Below, one piece after another: positions 28,473 to 38,714 of a stretch of DNA of 64,000 nucleotides. A program made the translations under genes and the position numbers. The notes beneath the pieces were generated by a model. The model had not been told where the DNA came from and made no database searches. It worked only from the letters and a program-made list of their open reading frames with translations. Every line of letters begins with the position of its first letter. Positions within the stretch are counted from its first letter, which is position 1. Source of the stretch: Isochrysis galbana (lineage: Eukaryota; Haptophyta; Isochrysidales; Isochrysidaceae). The stretch spans positions 931,797 through 995,796 of the forward strand of contig CM030942.1 of the NCBI GenBank assembly GCA_018136815.1. Reading direction: 5' to 3'.

Positions 28473-30803
28473 CTAGATGAGGGAATTTACCATTTTCACA
28501 ACCGAGAAAGCACCATGGGCCACAACTTGATGTGCGCCAAGGAAGCTTTGAATTCCGAAACAATCAGTTCGCGATGCATCCTTGGATGAGTGGGGCAAAG
28601 TCGGGTCATTCGAAGTCATCGCTCCAACTGTCCAATTTAATCTTACCCCAAGTTGGACTTCGAGGGCTGATATACATGCTGCACCTTCATTGGGCACATC
28701 TTCACTCTCGCCATGAATTGCATGGTCGATATCTTGCTCGTCCATTCGGATCGCATAAGAGGAGTGACCAGCAACCTGAGCATCAAGAGCAGGATGGGAT
28801 AGAGGAGCTTCTTGCTCAATGTGCGAATTGAGTGCTACCGGTAATTTAGTTGGCTCGTCGACCAGATGCGTCTGCGATTTAAGAAGCAAGCGTCGTAGCG
28901 ACTTTGAAACGGGTGTTGAGATGCCGCGATCTACCTTCCTCCACCTCGGTACCCAGCCCCCTGACTCTCTCTTATCTTCTGTGTCGATATGATTTGCTCT
29001 GCGTGCCGTTGGCTTGTTCAACGGAGGTCTTCGCTCATTGGGGTCACGCTCCTGCTGCAAAATCGCTTGCCTTCTCCGAATAGCTTTGACCTTGCTGCGG
29101 GGCTTCAAGCGCACAATACTTCTCTCCTCGCCCAGTTCGTTCAGCACATTTGGTAGAGATGCAGGGCTGGGTTTCTCGGGAGACCGACGAGAAACCAAAG
29201 CTTGAGTTGGCGACCGACAATCGTCGTGATCGAATGACTTGAGAGTATGCTCAGCCTCGAGAAGCCATGGTGGGGTGTCATCTGCGCCCCCGTATTCGCT
29301 CGTAGAATGTGGAGATAGCAAGGATTGCTCGGCGTCCGTAAGCCAAGGTGGTGTGCCTGATGTACTTGGACTCCTTGAAGGCGGAGTCAAGCAATCAAAT
29401 GCGTCAATTAACACATCATCATGCTCAGCAGCGAGACCCTTGTTGTGAGAGTTCGAGATGTGGGCAGCGGTTGTTGTGCACTCAAAAACAAGCACTCCAG
29501 GGCTTGACTCAAAAGATGCAAAAAATGGAAGGTTCTGCGGCCTTGTCGTCTCACATTTCTCGCCGTTCTCAAGAGCTGAAAAGTCGCAGCGATTGGCATA
29601 GGCGATTGGCTTCAGGGTCAATGCTTGGGACGAGCCATCCAGTACACCTGCACTGATCATCCTTGAATCTAATTCCTGGCCTGAAAGGTAAACTGGAAAG
29701 GTCGCCTCAGGGTGAGGGGGACGGTCATTGAGACTTTTGAGGGATGGCGCCTTGATGGCAGAGCCGTTCAACTTCACACCAATGTGATGTTTGCAAGCGG
29801 AACAGTGGCCGGAAGGTTCCGCAGTATCAAAAACAATGTCATTTCGAACCGTCAAGACAGCCTTTTCGCAAGGAGGCTCCCGAGCAGCAGATGATGCCCG
29901 ATGGTGCTCTACCGCATGTGGAGAACTTGGGAGGTCAGAGCCATCAAGGTCGACCTCTGAATCGGCGCCGAGTGTGATTGTCTCCGCCACGATTGCAACT
30001 TCATGCCGCTCGTGGTTATTATCCACATGCGTGGCCGTGCGTCCTGAACAATTAGCCTTCTTGCCATAGTGCTGCTTGGAAGACGAATACTCTGTGGAAG
30101 ACTCCACAACATCGGCGATGCCATCAGCTGCATTGGAGGCCGCTTCTTTTGGGCCAATCTTCTGGACAGAGGGTGATACCTCAGTGTATTTAAATCCTTG
30201 AGGAAAACTCGAGAGGCGGAAGCCTTCCTCAAGGGCTATTTGAGTAGCATGTGCGTTTGCATCTTCATTTGTGTCAGGTGCTTGAGGCTCACCCTCGTCT
30301 TCAGCATTTGCAGCATTGCATGCTGAGTTATTCGTCTGCACGTCTCTGTACTGCTCAGCGGCAGGGCATCCACCAGAAGCCTGCGAAGCATGAGCAACGT
30401 CTGTCCCGAGAGTCAAGGCAGCCTCACGGGGACCAAGCCCTCGAGCAATACATGATACCCAACAGTTTTCTACTACTTGTGGAGAAATCAGAATGTCGGA
30501 GCCATCTTCCTCGGCCACCGAGGTGGCGTCAAGGACGTTGAGAAGGGTTTTCCACACGTGCTCGCCGCGCATCTTCTCGTGTTCATCTTCTGCAGGTGCG
30601 GCCACGTCCTTCTCCTCATGCGCAGCCTCGCCATCAAGCTGGGGAGGACCGTGGGGAGACACGGTTCTACACTCCGGGAGGCCACTGAGCCCAGCCGTGT
30701 GCACTCGTCGCTGTGCACTGCAGCTGAGCAGGAACGCGGTGATGCCATCCTTCTCGCCCATCTCCGGCAGGATTCGCGAGCGGGCCGAGGGCCGCGCCCG
30801 CAT
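28473..30803 (-). CDS. unrecognised large, probably disordered protein with internal repeats
   Basis: An uninterrupted 776-codon frame starts at the first ATG (30803). The product is acidic, Ser/Ala/Glu-rich and has no predicted membrane segment or known fold. In the N-terminal half three diverged units of about 40-70 residues can be aligned, centred on G-P-R-E-A-A-L-T, G-P-K-E-A-A-S-N and C-E-K-A-V-L-T-V. Two T-P-P-W-L segments 25-30 residues apart sit in the middle, followed by a strongly basic stretch (K-V-K-A-I-R-R-R-Q and R-W-R-K-V). The mix of acidic repeats and a basic patch would suit a nuclear or scaffold protein, but this is inference. Length without stops in a region of normal composition supports a real gene. 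Confidence 0.55.
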   Translation of the reverse strand: MRARPSARSRILPEMGEKDGITAFLLSCSAQRRVHTAGLSGLPECRTVSPHGPPQLDGEAAHEEKDVAAPAEDEHEKMRGEHVWKTLLNVLDATSVAEEDGSDILISPQVVENCWVSCIARGLGPREAALTLGTDVAHASQASGGCPAAEQYRDVQTNNSACNAANAEDEGEPQAPDTNEDANAHATQIALEEGFRLSSFPQGFKYTEVSPSVQKIGPKEAASNAADGIADVVESSTEYSSSKQHYGKKANCSGRTATHVDNNHERHEVAIVAETITLGADSEVDLDGSDLPSSPHAVEHHRASSAAREPPCEKAVLTVRNDIVFDTAEPSGHCSACKHHIGVKLNGSAIKAPSLKSLNDRPPHPEATFPVYLSGQELDSRMISAGVLDGSSQALTLKPIAYANRCDFSALENGEKCETTRPQNLPFFASFESSPGVLVFECTTTAAHISNSHNKGLAAEHDDVLIDAFDCLTPPSRSPSTSGTPPWLTDAEQSLLSPHSTSEYGGADDTPPWLLEAEHTLKSFDHDDCRSPTQALVSRRSPEKPSPASLPNVLNELGEERSIVRLKPRSKVKAIRRRQAILQQERDPNERRPPLNKPTARRANHIDTEDKRESGGWVPRWRKVDRGISTPVSKSLRRLLLKSQTHLVDEPTKLPVALNSHIEQEAPLSHPALDAQVAGHSSYAIRMDEQDIDHAIHGESEDVPNEGAACISALEVQLGVRLNWTVGAMTSNDPTLPHSSKDASRTDCFGIQSFLGAHQVVAHGAFSVVKMVNSLI

Positions 30804-31137
30804 GGCTTTCTTTCCCTCTCCCAACGAGGCTCACCGTGCGGCCCGCTCTCTCCCTCTCTCCCTCGGCCCCTTCTTACCCGTCGCGACACCACTCCGGACC
30901 CGCCCCCCCTCCCCCCCCCGGTATCGGGGGGAAATTTTCTCCATGTTCGAGTAGAGCAGTAGAGCGCGTGGGACAGCCGTAGGCAGGCCTATACCGAGTA
31001 GCGAGACGAGGGCTAGGTGTAGCATGGTCTTAGAGACGCGACGAGGGGACGAGATCGTAGGACACCTAATTCAGCGTACACCCAGACACATGGGGGCTAT
31101 GAATCCCTTCTACTTCTACTACAAAACTCCAGACATA

Positions 31138-31710
31138 ACTAAGTTTATACTTGGTTGCCCCAGGGGGGGGCACGAGCCCCCCCCTCTCTCCACTCCTCCC
31201 CTGCCATGGGGGAGGAACCACCCATGCTCCTGGCACGCCTGATGGCTTGCCAGGAGCAGACTGCCCTGCTGACCCACTCTCTCACTGGCAGGCTTGCCTG
31301 CCTCGCGCGTCCTGGCCTGTCGTGGCCAGCCCATCGCTCCAACCCCCCCTCCCCCCCTGTTCGACAGGCAGACAAGTGCAGATTGGGGACCCCTGAGGCA
31401 CAGGAGCGCCAGCGAGGGAGAGGCAGGGGAGGCCAGGGCCCAGCCCCAGCCTCCTCTGCCCCCTGAGCTGGCCTCCAGAGGCCTCCAGGGGTCGCCAGGG
31501 GCAGCTGCAGGCCTGTCGCAGGCGCGCCATCGCGCGTGCCTGCAGGAGAGGGGAGAGAGAGCGCGGAGAAGGGGGAGGGCGGAGCGAGAGCTCCGCTCAC
31601 CGGAAAATAGGTAAGTCCCGCACCTGTTTACAGGATAAGTCGGGACCGAGGCCGCCGCCAGCCCGGTAGGCGTAGGAGGAAGGGGGGAACGGATCGCCGG
31701 GGGTAGGGCC
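31138..31710 (+). mobile_element. retroposon R1, copy 2 (3'-truncated)
   Basis: It starts ACTAAGTTTATACTTGGTTG and stays nearly identical to copy 1 until GGATCGCCGGGGGTAGGG, where similarity stops, so the last ~200 bp are missing. 31711-32029 holds AT-rich sequence with no gene. Confidence 0.7.
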
Positions 31711-32029
31711 AGGTCAATACTTCTAGCAAAACTTGCCCAAACTTCTCGGTCAAACTTGCGGGAATCTTGTAGCGGACTACCCAAACTTCTCGTGTAACTT
31801 CTCACAATTTGTCGTCCCGAAAGTAGCCGCAGGTACATCCGCAACACATTTCCCTTACTTAGGAGACCAAAAAAAACCTCAATCGCATCGCAACACGCAA
31901 CACACATAACCAAATACGTACGTACGCCGCCTTTCGCCTTTCACACACACATTGTCATCTAGCTATACACATGTATATATATGTTACCCCCCAAGATCCA
32001 ACGGCCCCCGATAGCTATCCGGGCCCCCG

Positions 32030-32535
32030 GATAAAACATCTGAAGATTCGGGCTACTCACGCTAGCTATACAGGTCCACGTACTCACGGTACTCACTAAC
32101 GACATCGCCTATACCCCAGTTTACTCACTCCCTTACACTACCCCCTTCATTCCTTTGTCTTTGGTATGGGGGGGGGGGGGGCGCGTGCACTACAACGGGC
32201 CAAGTGCAGGGGGTGGGCTGGGGCAGACCTGCTGGTGTGGTGTTCCTGGGGCAAAACAAACGTAAACGCCTGTTGCTTGTGACACTTCGTGCCCCTGGGA
32301 GGTCCCGGCCCCCTCTTCTCGCGTCTTTTTCAAGTGTCGCCGCGCTTTCGCGGCATTCGCATGTCGCTCGAGGTGTCGGCCAAAAAACATACCGTAAGCA
32401 GGCGTGAGTATTACCTTTTTGTGTGTCAGATCGTGTCGTTTTTTTGTCGTGCTTTTTTCGTCGTTCTCTTCGTTCTCCTACGGGCGTGCGATGCCTGCGC
32501 GCGCCATGGCCCCCCTCTGAGGGGCCCCTCGGGTC
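32030..32535 (+). repeat. dispersed repeat R2, plus copy
   Basis: This matches the reverse complement of 54808-55312 along most of its length: AAACATCTGAAGATTC at one end, then the TCATTCCTTTGTCTTTGGTAT and GGGCCAAG blocks, ACACC, a TTTTTTTGTCGT run, CTACGGGCGTG and GCGCGCCATGG. An open 129-codon frame is not conserved between copies. 32536-32840 continues G-rich with no gene. Confidence 0.65.
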
Positions 32536-33084
32536 CCCCCAGAGGGCCAGCTGGGCCAGCTCAGGGGGCAGTGGAGGCTGGCTGGGGCTGGGCCCCTGGC
32601 CTCTCCTGCCTCTCCCTCGCTGGCCTCGCTGGCCCCCCACACCCCACACAGCATGAGCATGACACGGATGCTCCTTAACCCTAGTACATGCCTAAATAAA
32701 ACCCCCAAAAGGGGGCTGGCATTTGGGTCGGGGCGCCTAAGGACAGTGATGGTGCATCAGTACGGATATCTATTTACTACTTACTACATCAGTATCAGTT
32801 CACCTCGACCTCGACCTCGAGCTGGAGCTCATAACTAATGTCAGTTGTCAGTTGTCAGCCTACATGGTAAACACGGGTTTACCGTGTTTGTACAAAGGCC
32901 AAAAACAGCCCGTTTTCACCGTGTTTCTAACGCCCTCCCTAGCAGCATGCCGTGTTTGCGAGGTTCCCGTGTTTCTAGAACAGCCAAAAACAGGCCGTAT
33001 TTGCTATGTTTGGAGGCCCCCCCCTCCCGTGTTTCACATCTAGGGTTGTCAGCCGCTTGGATCTCTCATACTCATACTCATATA

Positions 33085-33176
33085 CTCATACCAAAACCTA
33101 TAGAAAGCTTATTTAAGCCTCCATTTGCACATTACCGATTTTGCCCTCCGCACCCCCCTAAATGAGTGACCGGGCT
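33085..33176 (+). repeat. duplicated ~95-bp segment (partner at 34005-34103)
   Basis: Both loci carry GAGCTTATTTA/AAGCTTATTTA, a CATT-rich stretch, GCCCTCCGCACCCCCCTA and GAGTGACCGGGCT in the same order and spacing. No coding potential is seen. 32840-33084 contains several CCGTGTTT-type short repeats and no gene. Confidence 0.6.
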
Positions 33177-33209
33177 AAAACAAAACACGCAGTCCCCCAT
33201 ACTTTCTTT

Positions 33210-33290
33210 CTTGGGATTCGAACTGGTTGGTACCCGGAACGAACCGCTCAGTGCACCCGCTCTGCCACCTGAGCCGCGAGAGGCCCACCA
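33210..33290 (-). other. tRNA-like locus with A and B boxes, not a functional tRNA
   Basis: On the minus strand GTGGCAGAGCGGG fits a pol III A box and CAGTTCGAATCCC, about 35 bases on, fits a B box. The flanks of the B box do not pair into a T stem and I find no acceptor stem, so this is a decayed tRNA or tRNA-derived SINE head. Similar A/B-box pairs occur at 38085-38160. Confidence 0.4.
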
Positions 33291-34004
33291 TCCACCATCA
33301 AAATAACACATAGCACCACGCGTTTTGCTGGTTTTGTCGTATTTGTTTTTGCAGTAAAGACACGAGACACGAGCCTTGACAATAAGCCACTGATATGAGC
33401 TGATATTCTATATTCTGCTCGCTCGGAGCCTTGAGGTATTGAGGTGATATGACGGGTGATATCAGCTGATGGGATACTATTCTAGAGGCGTCTTTGAAAG
33501 AGTCTTTGTTTGCTAGTCAGAACACCGAGTGATATCGACACGGCACACGGCACACGGCGTGTGTGGTGTCTTGGTGTGTGGCTCTCGTGCATGGTGTAGT
33601 GTGTAGTGCTCGTAAGAGGATGAATGCTATCTATGTACCATCTATAGTTACTATCTACATTTCGACAAGTTGGTGGTGCGCGCGGAGCGCGGCCGCTCTG
33701 AACGCTCCTATGCCTCCAGCGCCCAACGCGCAACGCGAGGTCAACTGCTGGTGCTCGGAGCCCCCTCCCACAAGTGCCCATTAATGGTACAATAACGGGC
33801 AATTTTGAGTTTCTCAGAGGGCCCAAACTCAGCACATTAACAGGATTAGTTTTGGGCTGGGTGTTAACAGGTCAGATGTTGCCCATTACTGGGTATTAAT
33901 GGTATTAACTTGTTAACGGGCTTAACCCAGCCCTAGCCTTGCTTGAAATCGGGTATTTTTCGAAAATTATTCCGGAAGACCCCCGGTTTTTTTTTGCTGA
34001 TCTC

Positions 34005-34103
34005 CCATACCCGAACCTACAGGGAGCTTATTTAGTATTTAGGCCTTCGTTTGCCCATTACAGATGGTGCCCTCCGCACCCCCCTAGTGAGTGACCGGGC
34101 TGG
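34005..34103 (+). repeat. duplicated ~95-bp segment (partner at 33085-33176)
   Basis: This is the second copy of the segment ending CCGCACCCCCCTA-GTGAGTGACCGGGCT. 34104-35990 contains only short frames on both strands, a G17-like run at 35171-35188, and nothing I can assign. Confidence 0.6.
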
Positions 34104-35997
34104 TAGTAGTATGCAGTATAGTTTATAGTTTCATTTTCATTCAGTTTCTAGGACGAATTTCTTTGTCCGTAGGAGAGGGGGAGGAAGGAAGGAGGAAGGG
34201 GAGGCTGGTAGGCAAGGGTTGGTAATGGGGGGTATCGCAAGCATACTGCCTCACGCCGCACATGTAGTTTTTTTAAGATTTTTTATTCGGCATCAGCGTA
34301 TAGGCGGCCTACTAGCCGCTAGTAAGAGTAGGCGCACCGGCGACCTAACAGGCAGCATGCACAACACATAGCCCACACGACAAGAGCTTACCAAACACGA
34401 CGAAGCCGAAATGAAGGGGTTGCATGCACGGTGGAAGGAGCATGGAAAGATAGATCAAGGCACAGATGATAGACACAGACCATTGCGCAGACAAATGAAG
34501 GCGCAGACCATAAACAGACCATCGCGCATAGATAGACCACAAACCCACTCGCCACCAAGCATAACAGAACATTGATGGAGCACATGGTTCAGGAGGCCAT
34601 CGCAAAAGCGGCTTGCTGCCGTGATACGGAGTATCAGTCCCGAGCCCTTCAGGCCCACATCTGCTTGTTTGGCGGGCGAGACCTGACACTCGTTGGTCAT
34701 GTAGACACATTCAGACGCTCACAGACCATCGGATTGACCTCAACGGTGTGTGTCAGTAGGACAGTGAAGCAGGCATTCACATGTTGAGGCGTTTGCGTCT
34801 GGTTCATTCGTTAAAGTTCTCAAATTCAGTCGATCTTGCCAAAAGCTCGCACTGGTCTGTCATTGCACGTTGTTGCTCCCAGAGCACACATCTCGCGAAT
34901 CTACCCTGACCAGACATGATGGAGACCCGACGAGTCACAAGCTTCCCGCGCCGTCGATCGGGCCAGCGTACCAGAGAGCCTCATAGATGACCTCGAAGAT
35001 GGACAGTTTCGCCTCCATGCTGGCGTCGTCGACTGGTGGCGGGCGGAGTGCCCTCCTTTCTTCCGCGTCGCGTAGGAGTAAAGTATGGATGGTGCGAACC
35101 AATCTAACAACTCTCTTTTGACTGGAAAGCGAAGGGGGGGCGTGAGGAGGGAGAAAATGAAGGGCTCGAGAGGGGGGGGGGGGGGGTACGTTGCTAGCGG
35201 GTTTAGTGATTCAGATGTACTTGACGATTCATCAAGTCCGTCCGGTCTAATCGCACCGCCTTTCATACGCACTGCTGTCAGCTGACGCGACCAGCAGCAA
35301 ACGGGCGCGGGCGGTGTGTGCGGCCGACGGCCGACGGGCGGCGGTCGAGTGTTTGGGGAACACGCCGCAACTCCGGACTACCCCTCGTTGCCAAAAGTTT
35401 GACGTTGTATTTTTGGGAAGTGCCGGCAGGACTCCCGCTTTCATCGGGCTGATCCGACACATCTGGCCTAGCCACTAGCCACTATGCGGGCTGCCGCAGG
35501 GCTCCCACGGGTGAGACAGAACCGCAGGCACACTGCCCTGCCGGCGTTGCTCCGTCGCGCACGCGTCGTTCTCACACGACCGTCGCAGCAGGTGGAGCGG
35601 ACCCAAAACGGTTGTACAAAAGTCTGACAATAGCGCGAGGCGAGAGGAGTAGGGGCTCTGGTGGACCGGGAGGGAGAGGGAGTCGCGAGGCCATGGTGGC
35701 ACATTATCTTGGACCACTGCCGGACCACTGCCGTGGCCGGTGAGCAGTTCTCGACGCCCTCGCCCACCGCCCACCATCCCTCTGCCCTCTGCTGAGCTGC
35801 CTCTGTTCCTTCGTCTCCCACTCACCACTCACACTCACTCACTGTAGGGAGCGCTCATACACTTCACGAGATGGCGCGACATGTGTGTAGCGCGGGGCGC
35901 TCGCCGCCGGTGTACATCTGCTCTCAGTATCAGGTGCGTGCCCGCTGTGCCGTAGGTGTTAAACATCGAGAATGGGCCATCATGTGATTATTGTTGT

Positions 35998-36062
35998 ATA
36001 ACTAACTATGGACATTTGATGGCTCCATTCGATTGATGTCCCATGATTGACGGAACGACACT
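35998..36062 (+). repeat. 65-bp dispersed segment (partner at 43168-43232)
   Basis: TGGACATTTGATGGCTC, TTCGATTGATGTCCCA and ATTGACGGAACGACAC appear at both places with about one difference in eight bases. The partner ends at the same point (CACTTCA / CACCTCA). Confidence 0.55.
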
Positions 36063-36219
36063 TCAGGGGGGTGGATGGTTCTCGCCCCCCATGAGGGGAG
36101 TCGAGAGAGTGGGGGGGGCGCGAGGCCCCCCTCCATGGCGACCAATCATAAGATTAGTGGCTGCCATAAGCCATAAGGCATGTCCATTAGAGGAGTGGCC
36201 CTGTGGGCTTGTTCATGCT

Positions 36220-36450
36220 TTGCTGGAGTCAGTAGACTGCTGCCCCCCATGGGGGGAGCCAGCATGGCTGCTGCGCATGGTGGCTGGCCGGAGCCACGGG
36301 CCGTGTGGCTCGACGAGGGTCGCACGCACCTGCTCGGCCTCTGATGTGACGAATTGGCGTGGCCCATAGGGCCTGAGGGCAATGAGGAAGGGGCAAAGCC
36401 GGCGGCAGGCGCGGCGAGGGAGGCCACTTCAGAGGTGCTGACGGGCTGAA
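36220..36450 (+). repeat. R4 repeat, partial copy
   Basis: This is similar to the first half of 640-960 (CATGGGGGGA, TGGCTGCT, CACGGGCCGTGTGGC, GTCGCACGCACCT, TCGGCCTC). It continues into a GC-rich stretch not matched there. Confidence 0.5.
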
Positions 36451-36624
36451 GCCCGTCAGCAGAGGAAGGCGGGCAGGCGGGCTTGAGCGAGGGCGAGGAC
36501 GGCGGCGAGAGCGACATGGAACGAGCGGCGAGAGGCGAGGGTGAGTGTGAGGAGGGCTGTGATGGCGCAATCAATATCTCCAAATTCTTGGAGATCAAAG
36601 CCGCAGCTTGGATTGTAACGAGAT

Positions 36625-36812
36625 GAACGAGATGTAACGAGATGGAGATGGCCTGATGGCCCAACGACGAGATGTAACGAGATGGCCTGATGGCCCGACG
36701 ACGAGATGTAACGAGATGGCCTGATGGCCCGATGGCCCGACGACGAGATGTAACGAGATGGCCTGATGGCCCGACGACGAGATGTAACGAGATGGCCTGA
36801 TGGCCCGACGAC
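36625..36812 (+). repeat. minisatellite, ~34-bp unit
   Basis: There are about five tandem units built from GATGGCCTGATGGCCC and GACGACGAGATGTAACGA. A second array of the same unit lies about 840 bp away at 37648-37745. There are no spacers, so it is not a CRISPR. Confidence 0.8.
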
Positions 36813-36960
36813 GAAAAAAAAACCTTTCAATATTCTCGCCTCACTCGTGGCATTGGAAGACGCTCTCGAAGCCACGCCCTTTCTCTTCCCACTCCCCCAC
36901 TCCCTGCCTTGCGGCAACTCCCCTCGTGCTCTACTTAGGGGCCCGGGTCGTGCGGGGGGT
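36813..36960 (-). repeat. LINE/R1-type 3' tail (minus orientation)
   Basis: Read on the minus strand this runs through CCCCTAAGTAGAGCACGAGG, GCCGCAAGGCAGG and GGCGAGAATATTGAAAGG to a T run. This is the same order as the 3' end of the LINE-like fragment at 58065 and of R1. It is followed at 37053 and 37311 by two copies of a TTTGGTACCCCTCGTTTCC segment; 36961-37647 has no convincing gene. Confidence 0.55.
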
Positions 36961-37647
36961 TCGAGCTAAGCGGGGTGCACCTGTCCCCAACAGTAAGTTC
37001 TCACTTTCCTCCTGTTCTGTTGAGTGACCTGTCTATACAGAAAGTGTTGCAAGGTCGTTTGCCTTCATTTGGTACCCCTCGTTTCCAAATACGCGATGCG
37101 GGGCCACCACGAGGGAGTCCCAGTCCTAGGGGTGGGAGGGCGAGGGAGGGTGAAGGCGCGGGGGCGGCCCCAGTCTCGGCCGCGTCACAGGTACCCCTCC
37201 TGCCCCTGCGCCCTGTCCCTGCGCCCCTGCTCTCCCTCTTTGTCGACCCCACCTCTCCCTCCGCCCCCTCGACTCCGGAGTGCTCCTGGAATGTGATTCC
37301 TGCCCGAGGTCGTATGCCTTCGTTTGGTACCCCTCGTTTCCAAATACGCTACAAGGGGACGGGCTACGCCGTGCTCGGCGTGGGCGTCTACCAGGCCCTC
37401 TCGCGGCGCGCCCTCATGCCGAGCCAAGGCGACGCCGTTCTCGTCGCGTACGTGGTGCTCCTGGGCCTCTCCTTCGGGGTGCTCGCGGGGGGGGGGCTCA
37501 TGGTAGGGTGAGACTGGAAGGGAAAGGAGACCAAATGAAGGCAAGCCGCCTCAGTGTGTCGTCGTACTAATGCGCACGGCGGGCGTTCACTCAGCGTGTC
37601 CGTAGTTATGATCAGCCGCCCGTCCGAAATATCGGTCAGAGCGGGGT

Positions 37648-37745
37648 GTGATGGCCCGACGACGAGATGTAACGAGATGGCCTGATGGCCCGACGACGAG
37701 ATGAACGAGATGGCCTTGATGGCCCGACGAGATGAACGAGATTTT
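37648..37745 (+). repeat. minisatellite, second array of the 34-bp unit
   Basis: About three units are seen, the last ones with small deletions (GAGATGAACGAGAT in place of GAGATGTAACGAGAT). 37746-37894 is unassigned. Confidence 0.7.
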
Positions 37746-37894
37746 AGCGGTAACGAAACTGGACGGAGAGCTTCCGCACTAAGCTTGGTCGTAATGCGGT
37801 GAAACCGTTTTCGAGACAAGCGGGAAGCCAGGGCGGAAGGAACTGGCAAGGAAGCTGGCAGGAAGGCAGAGGAAATGTCTTGGCAAGGCGACGG

Positions 37895-38045
37895 AGGCAG
37901 GATTTTTAACAGTAGAAGAAGCAGGAATTTAATAGTAGGAAGACAGGATTTTTTAACGGGAGAAGAAGGCAGGATTTTTAACGGTAGAGGGAGGCAGGAA
38001 TTTACTGGTAGAAGAAGAGCGTGGAATTTAACTGTAGAAGAAGAG
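37895..38045 (+). repeat. imperfect tandem repeat, ~26-32 bp unit
   Basis: About five degenerate copies of GGCAGGATTTTTAACGGTAG-AAGAA are present, drifting toward GGAATTTAACTGTAGAAGAA. They lead directly into the tRNA-like stretch at 38085. Confidence 0.55.
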
Positions 38046-38084
38046 CGGAGAGGAGAAGGAGCGGGGCTCGAACTGCAGAGCGCT

Positions 38085-38160
38085 CCGTCAGGACTCGAAC
38101 TCGCGACCCAGAGCAAAAGGTTGGTGGAGGCGGTGGGTTGAACCACTATGCCACGTGAGA
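38085..38160 (-). other. tRNA-like locus with A and B boxes
   Basis: On the minus strand CGTGGCATAGTGGTT matches an A box and GCGAGTTCGAGTCC a B box. Stem pairing is poor and no acceptor stem is visible. It adjoins a tandem A/T-rich repeat, as a tRNA-derived SINE body might. Confidence 0.4.
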
Positions 38161-38334
38161 GTTTACGTAGCCATAGGGCCGAGGGGAAGTGCTGAGAACC
38201 ACCCTATATACTCTGGGTTTTTTTCTCTTCTTTTTCACTCTTCTTCTTCTTTCTTCCTCTGTTCTTTTTTACTGTTTTCACTGTATTTCTTTACTGTTAT
38301 TATCTTTTTGCCTCTGAGACATCGCGAATGCGAC

Positions 38335-38480
38335 ATGATGGCGGGCGCGGCCGCTTCGACAGCGACTGCTGCATGGGGATGGGGGCTGGGGAGGCGCCCT
38401 CGGCGGGGGGCCCGAAGGAGAGGCGGGGAGCGGCGGCGCGCGCTCCATGGCAACTGACTAGCTGAAGTTAGTTCTCGCAT
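38335..38480 (+). repeat. R4 repeat, partial copy (second half)
   Basis: CGACTGCT, CCTCGGCGGGGGG, GCGCGCTCCATGGCAACT and AGTTAGTT match 810-930. 38161-38334 includes a T-rich tract, and 38481-38714 is the 3' flank of the EML gene with nothing else visible. Confidence 0.5.
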
Positions 38481-38714
38481 ATGATGAGTGAAGAGTGAAG
38501 GATGTTCGGTGGTGTGCATAGGCATAGGCCGTAGAACACGCCGCGCGCGGGGCTGTAGAATATCAAGGAGTTTTTTTATCAGCTTTTTGCCACGCTAAAT
38601 CGACGCACGATACTGGCGGGTTCAACTGTACAGCCAAATCAAATCCACGCCCACGAAGAACGGAAGATTGACCGCGTACACGCACGCACAGCCGCTCCTC
38701 CTACACTAGAGAGC

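Noticed and set aside
33210..33290. Functional tRNA gene
   Set aside because: A and B boxes are present, but T-stem and acceptor-stem pairing are absent.
36625..36812. CRISPR array
   Set aside because: Units are contiguous tandem repeats without unique spacers, and the genome is eukaryotic.
36975..37511. A 178-codon plus-strand frame with a hydrophobic C-terminal segment
   Set aside because: It spans a local direct repeat and GC-rich repeat sequence, has competing open frames on both strands, and matches nothing I recognise.
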